Below are positions 1 to 4,604 of a DNA stretch of 6,898 bases, piece by piece. Each line of letters starts with the position of its first letter. The stretch's first letter is position 1. The DNA is from Thermoplasmata archaeon (GTDB lineage Archaea; Thermoplasmatota; Thermoplasmata; Lutacidiplasmatales; UBA184), in contig JASHWY010000168.1 of assembly GCA_030043835.1 (NCBI GenBank), forward strand, positions 1 to 6,898, written 5' to 3'. Under the pieces are notes generated by a model, which had not been told where the DNA came from, ran no database searches, and was given only the letters and a program-made list of their open reading frames with translations. Both the position numbers and the translations under genes were made by a program.

Positions 1-187
1 CGGCGCTGAACGCCCTCCCTTCGCCCGTGAGGATCACGGCGCGAACCGTACGGTCGAGGGCCGCGGCCCCGAGCTCTTGACGGAACTGAGCGAACGACGG
101 CACGTCGAGCGCATTCAGTCGGTCCGGCCGATTGATCCGGATCTCGAGGACCGAACCCCGGCGCTCCGTTCGGATGGGATCGGTCAT
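1..187 (-). CDS. Enoyl-CoA hydratase/isomerase family protein, N-terminal part (cut by window edge)
   Basis: Translating the minus strand from the ATG at 187 gives 62 residues that run off the left edge. They start MTDPIRTERRGSVLEIRINR and continue with RPDRLNALD (about residues 20-28) and VRAVILTGEGRAFSA at the cut end. The RP-x-x-x-NAL motif followed by a vLTGxGxAFsa strand is the typical N-terminus of the crotonase fold; the backbone amides just after AFSA usually form the oxyanion hole that stabilises the acyl-CoA enolate. The family hydrates or isomerises acyl-CoA thioesters in beta-oxidation and related routes. The substrate cannot be told from this part, and the catalytic glutamates lie outside the window. 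A TATA-like box sits 33 bases upstream, so the leader is at most a few bases. It follows the SPFH gene in the same direction after 112 bases, with its own promoter, so it is probably a separate unit. Confidence 0.88.
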   Translation of the reverse strand, partial: MTDPIRTERRGSVLEIRINRPDRLNALDVPSFAQFRQELGAAALDRTVRAVILTGEGRAFSA

Positions 188-216
188 CGTAGTATGCCGG
201 CGACCGCGCCCGGCGG

Positions 217-223
217 GATATAC
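217..223 (-). promoter_or_regulatory. TATA box for the enoyl-CoA hydratase gene
   Basis: Read on the minus strand this is GTATATC, an A/T-rich island in very GC-rich surroundings. Its centre (about 220) is 33 bases before the ATG at 187. With archaeal TATA-to-start spacing of 26-28 bases, transcription would begin about 5-7 bases before the ATG, a near-leaderless mRNA. No Shine-Dalgarno sequence is seen between the box and the ATG, which agrees. Confidence 0.5.
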
Positions 224-299
224 CTACCGAGGTCCCAGCTCGGGCGCAACGGGCTCCAGCCCCACGGTGCCTACGCGTCCCACGGCCGATGGCGCGTGC

Positions 300-1583
300 C
301 TACGTGTCGGAATCCCGAGGGGGAGGACGGCGGCGCGGTTCGCGGGTTGGCTGGGTCGGGTCTCCGCCCGTGGACGGCGGCGCCGAGGGCGGCGGGGGAA
401 GACCGTGAGAGGGCGAAGGGGGCGTGGGCGGGGTCACATGGCGGGCCCCTGGGGGCGGCGGGGCGATCTGGTCGGCGCCGGGAAGCTCCGGCTCGCCGGC
501 GCCCTTGCCGCCGCGGAACGGGGTCAGCATCGAGGTCGACTCGTCCGACTCGGCCTTGATCTCGTCCTCGATCGACTTGATCTCGGTCATGAGCTCGTCC
601 TGCCTCGGGATCGGGCCGAGGATACTGTCCATCGAGCCGATCTGCTTCTGGAGGTCGTCGAGCGTGTTGAGCGCCCGGTCGGGCACCCCACGGCTCGTTC
701 CGAGGTACTCGGACGCGCCTTCCATCAGCTTCGAGAACTCGAACGGGAAGAGGATCTTCGTCGCTTGGCCGTTGCCGACGTTCGTGACCGTGTCGAGCGA
801 GAGGACGGTGAGGGCCTTCGCGTCGAGCGTCCCGGCGCCGAGGGCGAGGATGCGAAGGCGCTGGGACTCGCCTTGGGCTTGGAGGATGGTGGCGACCCGA
901 GCCCCTTCGGCCTCGAGGATCTGAGACTGGCGCACCCCTTCGGCCTGCAGGATGCGCGACCGCTTCTGGCCCTCGGAGACCAGGATCGCGCTCCGCTTCT
1001 CTCCGTCGGCCCGAAGGACCGCGGCGCGCCGCTGCCGTTCGGCGGAGGTCTGCTCCTCCATCGCGGCCTTGACCGGTCCCACCGGGTCGACCTCCTTGAT
1101 CTCGACCGCGTCGACGCGCACACCCCACTTGTCGGTCGCTTCGTCGAGGATATCGCGGAGGCGGGTGTTGATCCGCTCCCGGTTGTAGAGCACCTCATCG
1201 AGCTCCATGTCCCCGATGATCGAACGCAGGGTGGTCTGGGCGAGCGCGACCGTGGCGACGTGATAGTCCTGGACCTGGAAGATCGCCTTGGGCGCGTCGA
1301 CGACCTTGATGTAAATGATCGCGTCGACGTTCGTCGGCGAGTTGTCCTTCGTGATCACCTCTTGCCGGGGGACCTCGAGCACCTGAGTTCGAAGGTCGAT
1401 CTTCTGGACCGTCGCAAGGGGACTCACGATGTTGAACCCGGGGTTGATGAGCCGCTTATACGACCCGAGGAGGATCACGATCCCCTGCTGGTACGGATTG
1501 ACCGTGTAGATCATCCGCGTGAGGAGGACGAGGATGACCACGAACGCGAGAACGATTCCGACGATAACCCCCGTATAGTCCAT
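300..1583 (-). CDS. SPFH/band-7 membrane protein (stomatin/paraslipin-like)
   Basis: This 427-residue protein is a stomatin-type scaffold expected to assemble oligomers on the cytoplasmic membrane. One N-terminal membrane segment (about residues 5-24) is followed at once by the SPFH/PHB domain (about 27-195), with recognisable stretches GIVILLGSYKRLINPGFN, VDAIIYIKVVDAPKAIF and LAQTTLRSIIGDMELDE. Residues 175-245 form a charged coiled coil with five 11-residue repeats. A conserved-looking segment follows (ALTVLSLD, TKILFPFEF near 276-283), and the end (about 374-425) is a proline-rich, probably disordered tail not typical of the family core. The ATG at 1583 is set by a GGAGG ribosome site seven bases upstream. 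The gene follows nfeD after 85 bases with no TATA box between, so the two are probably co-transcribed. NfeD-SPFH pairing is an established arrangement; proposed roles are membrane-domain organisation and quality control. The stop is TAG at 302-300. Confidence 0.93.
   Translation of the reverse strand: MDYTGVIVGIVLAFVVILVLLTRMIYTVNPYQQGIVILLGSYKRLINPGFNIVSPLATVQKIDLRTQVLEVPRQEVITKDNSPTNVDAIIYIKVVDAPKAIFQVQDYHVATVALAQTTLRSIIGDMELDEVLYNRERINTRLRDILDEATDKWGVRVDAVEIKEVDPVGPVKAAMEEQTSAERQRRAAVLRADGEKRSAILVSEGQKRSRILQAEGVRQSQILEAEGARVATILQAQGESQRLRILALGAGTLDAKALTVLSLDTVTNVGNGQATKILFPFEFSKLMEGASEYLGTSRGVPDRALNTLDDLQKQIGSMDSILGPIPRQDELMTEIKSIEDEIKAESDESTSMLTPFRGGKGAGEPELPGADQIAPPPPGARHVTPPTPPSPSHGLPPPPSAPPSTGGDPTQPTREPRRRPPPRDSDT
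855..1019 (-). repeat. Five tandem 33-base units encoding hendecad coiled-coil repeats in the SPFH protein
   Basis: Residues 189-243 of the SPFH protein divide exactly into five consecutive 11-residue units: VLRADGEKRSA, ILVSEGQKRSR, ILQAEGVRQSQ, ILEAEGARVAT and ILQAQGESQRL. The consensus is [I/V]-L-x-[A/S]-[E/D/Q]-G-x-x-x-x-x, with glycine fixed at position 6. Regular hendecads favour a long, only slightly twisted helix, as expected for the wall of an SPFH oligomer. The DNA copies have diverged, so this is a protein-level repeat. Confidence 0.75.
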
Positions 1584-1590
1584 GGTTCAG

Positions 1591-1595
1591 CCTCC
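1591..1595 (-). promoter_or_regulatory. Shine-Dalgarno site of the SPFH gene
   Basis: GGAGG on the minus strand lies seven bases before the ATG at 1583 and fixes that start. It contrasts with the first genes of transcripts in this window, which show TATA boxes but no ribosome site. This supports the SPFH gene being the internal, second gene of an operon. Confidence 0.7.
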
Positions 1596-1668
1596 GGTCG
1601 CCACGTGCTGGTACGCTTGCGCCAAGGGCTCAGGCCGCGAGCAGGGGTAACCCTTTCCGTCGTGCATG

Positions 1669-2136
1669 CTACTCCGAAGCAGGCGGCTCGATCGGCTCGA
1701 CGGTCACCGACACGCCTTCGCCGTGAATCACGCGCACTCGCGTGCCGGCCGGGATCGGCCGAGACGATCGCGCAGACCAGGTCTCCGAGCGGACCCGAAC
1801 CTTGCCTTTGAGGGAACCCGGCTCCACGGCCGTGATCACGATCGCCTCGTCCCCCTCGAGGCCGGCGCTGGTCGTACTCAAGGGTCGATGGACCGGAGCC
1901 ACCCAACGGTAGTACGGGATCTCGATCAGCGCGGCCAGGATCGCGGCAATGATGATGGCGACGGGTCCGATGTAGCTGTTGAGGAGATCGTTGGGAGCGA
2001 AGAGGTAGAGGAACCCGGCCACGAGGAGGATCGAGCCCGGGATTAACAGGAGCGCACCCGGGTGGACGAGCTCGGCAGCGAGGAGGGCAATACCCACGAC
2101 GACGAGCGTGATACCGATGGCGTCGAAGACTGCCAT
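1669..2136 (-). CDS. Short NfeD-like membrane protein
   Basis: The product is 155 residues from the ATG at 2136. Three hydrophobic segments (about residues 6-24, 27-46 and 54-75) lead into a C-terminal beta-rich OB-like domain (about 93-150) with the pattern GLEGDEAIV, PGSLKGKVRVRSETW and GTRVRVIHGEGVSVTVEP. This is the short form of NfeD, without the N-terminal serine-protease domain of long NfeD proteins. It should sit in the cytoplasmic membrane with the OB domain as the soluble part and act with its SPFH partner, encoded 85 bases downstream. The reading frame is open further upstream to 2331, but those residues are arginine-rich and not NfeD-like, and a TATA box centred 28 bases before 2136 indicates a leaderless start there. 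The exact biochemical role of short NfeD proteins is not settled. Confidence 0.88.
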   Translation of the reverse strand: MAVFDAIGITLVVVGIALLAAELVHPGALLLIPGSILLVAGFLYLFAPNDLLNSYIGPVAIIIAAILAALIEIPYYRWVAPVHRPLSTTSAGLEGDEAIVITAVEPGSLKGKVRVRSETWSARSSRPIPAGTRVRVIHGEGVSVTVEPIEPPASE

Positions 2137-2160
2137 TCGAAAGGCGAAAGCCCAGGCATC

Positions 2161-2168
2161 GAATAAAG
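2161..2168 (-). promoter_or_regulatory. TATA box of the nfeD-SPFH operon
   Basis: The minus strand reads CTTTATTC in otherwise GC-rich DNA. Its centre is about 28 bases before the ATG at 2136, the spacing expected if transcription starts at the start codon itself. No Shine-Dalgarno motif lies in between (the sequence there is CTTTCGCCTTTCGA just before ATG), so translation is probably leaderless. Confidence 0.6.
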
Positions 2169-2233
2169 TCTGTTGCCGTTCACGGGATTGAGTTCCCCTC
2201 GGAAACCGGGGCACAAGATCTGAGCGAATCTGC

Positions 2234-2264
2234 GACCGGGCCACCCCGCAGCCCACGCCCGGTC
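2234..2264. repeat. Perfect 8-base inverted repeat with 15-base loop
   Basis: GACCGGGC at 2234-2241 is the exact reverse complement of GCCCGGTC at 2257-2264. The next pair outward does not match. It lies between the end of the metalloprotease-like gene and the nfeD promoter, and 66 bases before the TnpB relic. It may be a structured transposon end or a structure in the 3' region of the upstream transcript; chance is possible in such GC-rich DNA. Confidence 0.4.
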
Positions 2265-2270
2265 CGACAT

Positions 2271-2292
2271 CGTTTTCCCTTGAGCGGAAACG
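2271..2292. repeat. Imperfect hairpin with one unpaired T, upstream of the TnpB relic
   Basis: CGTTTTCC (2271-2278) pairs with GGAAACG (2286-2292) over seven base pairs around the loop CTTGAGC, leaving one extra T in the left arm. Subterminal hairpins with an extrahelical T are known in IS200/IS605-family ends, where the TnpA transposase recognises them as single strands. The position 38 bases before the TnpB-like start fits a left end, but no tnpA or cleavage site can be assigned. Confidence 0.35.
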
Positions 2293-2329
2293 GAAAGTAC
2301 CTGGAAGAGGGCGTCTTCCCCCGGTGCCC

Positions 2330-2464
2330 ATGCGCCTCTCCTTCCAGTACCGCCTCTACCCTCTCCTCCCTCAGGGTCCTCTCCGCGACCTCCATCGATC
2401 CGAACTCGCCTTCCTCTGGAACCACGCCCTGGCTCAGCGCCAAGAAGCTCGCTCGATTCGGTGA
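2330..2464 (+). pseudogene. tnpB: Remnant of a TnpB (IS200/IS605 OrfB) gene, N-terminus only
   Basis: From the ATG at 2330 there are 44 codons and a TGA at 2462-2464. The translation begins MRLSFQYRLYPLLPQ and continues with LRDLHRSELAFLWNHALAQRQEA. This follows the N-terminal signature of TnpB proteins: a short beta strand, the tyr-Arg-Leu-Tyr-Pro motif, a glutamine, then a helix with W/Y-N-x-A-L-x-x-R. Full TnpB is about 400 residues with a RuvC-like nuclease and zinc finger; all of that is missing. After the stop I could not recover further TnpB sequence in any plus frame before the neighbouring gene end at 2513. The best reading is a decayed fragment of an RNA-guided-nuclease-bearing transposon. 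It is too short for a firm call by eye, but the motif order is distinctive. Confidence 0.6.
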
Positions 2465-2512
2465 ACTGCTACTAAAGACTCACGGGGAAGCTGCCCTGCT
2501 CCGCGGCATCGT

Positions 2513-3082
2513 TCAACGAATGTAGTTCTGGGTGGTCGCCAAATCGAACCGGGTGACGACCTTGAGCCGTCGGCCGTCGCCGCCCGGGGCCCAGGCGAGG
2601 AAGGGGTAGAGCCTCCATAGGTCGCCCTCGGCCATCCGAGTAGCGGGGTGGTCTGGGCCGAACGCTTCCCGCGTCACCCGGGCTGTCACCCGGCGGACCG
2701 CGCCCTCATCAAGGTAACCCAGCGAGTGAAGGTACTCATGAGCCAGGATCACGTAGACGAACGAATTGAACTCTAGCGGCGATTCGGCGTTTGCCCTCAT
2801 CGCTGCCACGAGACCCTCGTTGAGGACGATCAGGTTTCCGGTAACCTGCCAATACGCCCCGACCGATGGGGGAAGGTTGGCGAGGCCAAGACCAAGACCG
2901 GGCCGTTCGATGCCGAGAACGCGATGCACGGCCTCCCGGACTACTCGGAAGACTGCGTCATAGTCCGCCGGGGACTCGAGCGCGCGAGCGACGGTCGGCG
3001 GAACGCCCGGGGAGGCGGCGGCTCGCCCCTTCCCGGGGACCGAAGGGCTCGGAAGCGCGTGGACGTCGAGGAATGGGGTCAT
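2513..3082 (-). CDS. Putative zinc metalloprotease-like protein (HExxHxxGxxD), family not recognised
   Basis: The 189-residue product has HEYLHSLGYLD at residues 115-125. This gives two histidines (115, 119), the catalytic-type glutamate (116), a turn glycine (122) and an aspartate (125) where metzincins usually have a third histidine; the aspartate variant is known in snapalysin-type enzymes. A preceding helix (about 106-114, NSFVYVILA) presents the motif as in zincins. Upstream, RPGLGLGLANLPPSVGAYW and GNLIVLNEGLV (about 60-92) look like the edge beta strands of such a fold. There is no signal peptide or membrane segment, so it is probably cytoplasmic. The start at 3082 is chosen because a TATA box lies 28 bases upstream; the frame extends to 3178 but with unlikely basic sequence. 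The gene stands alone, divergent from the Rio1 operon. A protease function is inference from the motif; the family and substrate are unknown. Confidence 0.75.
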   Translation of the reverse strand: MTPFLDVHALPSPSVPGKGRAAASPGVPPTVARALESPADYDAVFRVVREAVHRVLGIERPGLGLGLANLPPSVGAYWQVTGNLIVLNEGLVAAMRANAESPLEFNSFVYVILAHEYLHSLGYLDEGAVRRVTARVTREAFGPDHPATRMAEGDLWRLYPFLAWAPGGDGRRLKVVTRFDLATTQNYIR

Positions 3083-3106
3083 CGGGAGCAAAAGTTCGCA
3101 GAGAGG

Positions 3107-3113
3107 GATATAG
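3107..3113 (-). promoter_or_regulatory. TATA box of the metalloprotease-like gene
   Basis: The minus strand reads CTATATC, centred at 3110, exactly 28 bases before the ATG at 3082, which again predicts a leaderless transcript. The box is nearly symmetric (GATATAG on the plus strand), so it could also drive the divergent Rio1 operon with a leader of about 100 bases. Confidence 0.6.
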
Positions 3114-3237
3114 TAGCGCTTACGGAGAGGAAACGTGGCTTGGGGAGGCGCTGCGCGAGGTCGCCGAGACCCCGGCACCTTCCTCTCCGGCGTCCCACCG
3201 AGAGAACCTAAGAGATGGCGGGCGTTCGGAACGGTGG

Positions 3238-4026
3238 ATGCCCCAGCCCGAGGAGGTCGTCTTTCCCAGCCGCCGCGAACGGCTCGAGGACCGACGCAAG
3301 GAAGGAGAACACCGGAAGCTCCTCGACGAGTTCTTCGACCATCCGGCGCTCCTGGCCGTCTCTCGGCTGATCTCGCGGGGGATGTTCGACTCGATCGATT
3401 TCCCGATAGCGACCGGTAAGGAGGGAGGGGTCTTCCGGGCCACGAAGGGGAACGAGTTCCGGGCCGTGAAGATCTACCGGATCAGCAACACGACCTTCCG
3501 GCACCTGCCCGCCTACGTGCTCGACGATCTCCGCCGCGAGGCGAGCGTGCGGAACTTTGGCGGCCTCGTCTTCGCGTGGACCCGACGGGAGCACACCATC
3601 CTGGGGCGCCTTGTCGAGGCCGGGGTCCACGCGCCTCGTCCGTTCGGTCACTACCGGAACGTGCTCGTGATGCAGTTTCTGGGGACGGAGGAGGGGGCCG
3701 CGCCGCGGTTGAAGGAGGCCCAGATCGACGACCCTCAGCTCCTCTATACGGAACTCGTGCAAGAGATCCGTCGAATGGTCGGAACGGCGAAGCTCGTCCA
3801 CGGCGACCTCTCGCCGTACAACACGCTCTTCTGGGAAGGGCACCCGTGGCTCATCGATGTCGCTCAGGCCGTCCCCCGGGACCATCCGCAGGCCCGGGCG
3901 CTCCTTAAGCGCGACATCACGAACTTCGCGAAGTACCTCGAACGTCTCGGGGCCGACGTCGACCCCGAGGAGTTCTTCAAGGCCGTCGGGGGAGAGGCGG
4001 TCGGACCCCCGACCCCGGAGACGTGA
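3238..4026 (+). CDS. rio1: Rio1-type atypical serine protein kinase/ATPase
   Basis: The 262-residue product matches the size of archaeal Rio1. Visible elements in order are an N-terminal helical region with DHPALLAVSRLISRGMFDSI, the ATP loop IATGKEGGVFRA (57-68), the ATP-binding lysine in AVKIYR (K78), hinge MQFLG (145-149), catalytic loop HGDLSPYN (H188, D190, N195) and metal-binding LIDVAQAV (D207). Known archaeal Rio1 acts in late maturation of the 30S subunit, where its ATPase drives release of the enzyme from pre-ribosomes. The frame is open back to 2866, but the first ATG that gives a family-like N-terminus is at 3238; an ATG at 3215 is out of frame. No clear ribosome site precedes it. 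A weak A/T stretch (CCTAAGAG, 3207-3214) lies about 28 bases upstream and could be its TATA box. It is the first gene of a tight operon with the KH protein (3-base gap) and priS. Confidence 0.93.
   Translation: MPQPEEVVFPSRRERLEDRRKEGEHRKLLDEFFDHPALLAVSRLISRGMFDSIDFPIATGKEGGVFRATKGNEFRAVKIYRISNTTFRHLPAYVLDDLRREASVRNFGGLVFAWTRREHTILGRLVEAGVHAPRPFGHYRNVLVMQFLGTEEGAAPRLKEAQIDDPQLLYTELVQEIRRMVGTAKLVHGDLSPYNTLFWEGHPWLIDVAQAVPRDHPQARALLKRDITNFAKYLERLGADVDPEEFFKAVGGEAVGPPTPET
4017..4020 (+). promoter_or_regulatory. Shine-Dalgarno site of the KH-domain gene
   Basis: GGAG inside the last codons of the Rio1 gene lies nine bases before the GTG at 4030 and supports that non-ATG start. It fits translation of a downstream operon gene with a 3-base intergenic gap. 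Confidence 0.45.
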
Positions 4027-4029
4027 CCC

Positions 4030-4602
4030 GTGCCCGTCCTCTACGCTCGCATCCCGGAGGACCGCGTCGCGGTCCTCATCGGCGCCGGGGGCCGAACGAA
4101 GCGGGAGGTGGCGACCCGCACGGGCTCCGAGCTCGAGGTCGACGCCGCCGACGGCGAGGTCCGCATCGCGGGCCCCGACACCGATCCGATGGCCGCCGTG
4201 AAGGCGATGGACATCGTGCTCGCGATCGGTCGCGGGTTCTCGCCGGAACGGGCGATGCGGCTCCTCAAGGAGAATACCTACTTGGAGATCCTCGACATCA
4301 AGCTCGCGACGGGTAAGCGCGAGAAGGCCGCGCTCCGTCGGATCCGCTCGCGCGTCATCGGGACCGGCGGACGGGCCCGGTCCCGAATCGAGGAGCTCTC
4401 CGGCTGCTCGGTGAGCGTCTACGGGTCGACCGTGGCGCTCATCGGGGAGGAGGAGCAGCTCGAGCGCGCGACCCGGGCGGTCGAGCTGCTGCTGCGCGGC
4501 AGCGAGCATTCGACCGTTTTCCACCTTCTCGCCCGGCTCCGCCGAGATGCGGCGGTCGCCGAGGCGACCGCGCCTCCCGAGCTCGATACGGACAGCGAGT
4601 AA
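4030..4602 (+). CDS. KH-domain RNA-processing protein (archaeal Dim2/Pno1-like)
   Basis: The 190-residue product has two KH domains. The first (about 1-68) has the loop LIGAGGRTKREV (GAGG at 18-21); the second (about 86-158) has RVIGTGGRARSRIEELSG (GTGG at 111-114) followed by VSVYGSTVALIG. The linker AIGRGFSPERAMRLL (66-79) and the ending GSEHSTVFHLLARLRR are characteristic of the archaeal homologue of eukaryotic Dim2/Pno1. That family binds near the 3' end of 16S precursor rRNA and works with the Nob1 endonuclease in small-subunit maturation. The GTG start three bases after the Rio1 stop is favoured because the protein begins with the family-like strand PVLYARIPEDRVAVLIG. The last 17 residues are acidic and unremarkable. 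Its place directly after Rio1, which acts in the same pathway, supports the assignment. Confidence 0.92.
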   Translation: MPVLYARIPEDRVAVLIGAGGRTKREVATRTGSELEVDAADGEVRIAGPDTDPMAAVKAMDIVLAIGRGFSPERAMRLLKENTYLEILDIKLATGKREKAALRRIRSRVIGTGGRARSRIEELSGCSVSVYGSTVALIGEEEQLERATRAVELLLRGSEHSTVFHLLARLRRDAAVAEATAPPELDTDSE

Positions 4603-4604
4603 CC

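Larger units (their letters stand above)
2137..2512. other. 376-base intergenic region with promoter, inverted repeats and a transposon relic
   Basis: This is the longest stretch without an intact gene. From left to right it holds the nfeD TATA box, a small hairpin (CCTCGG/CCGGGG around an AAA loop, 2197-2211), an 8-base perfect inverted repeat (2234-2264), a hairpin with a bulged T (2271-2292) and the 44-codon TnpB-like relic (2330-2464). The last 48 bases before the end of the metalloprotease-like gene show nothing I recognise. The mix looks like the scar of an old IS200/IS605-type insertion. Confidence 0.5.

Noticed and set aside
132..1811. A 559-codon open frame on the plus strand opposite the SPFH gene
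   Set aside because: It is antisense to a clear SPFH protein, is extremely rich in Arg, Asp, Gly and Leu, and shows no family features; it is a by-product of high-GC codon use.
2197..2211. Small hairpin CCTCGG-AAA-CCGGGG near the nfeD promoter
   Set aside because: Six pairs including one G-T, with a three-base loop, are easily found by chance at this GC content; there is no T-run after it on either strand to suggest a terminator.
2180..2443. An 87-codon minus-strand frame upstream of nfeD
   Set aside because: It is antisense to the TnpB relic, has no promoter or ribosome site at its start and no recognisable motif.
2330..2464. Possibility that the TnpB-like 44-codon frame is an active small gene
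   Set aside because: No promoter or ribosome site precedes it, and all catalytic TnpB parts are missing; decay is the simpler reading.
2280..2525. An 81-codon plus-strand frame overlapping the TnpB relic
   Set aside because: It is in a different frame from the TnpB-like sequence, looks like no known protein and overlaps the end of the metalloprotease-like gene.
2866..3237. N-terminal extension of the Rio1 frame upstream of 3238
   Set aside because: The extension overlaps the metalloprotease-like gene antisense, is basic and low in hydrophobics, and would make the protein much longer than archaeal Rio1.
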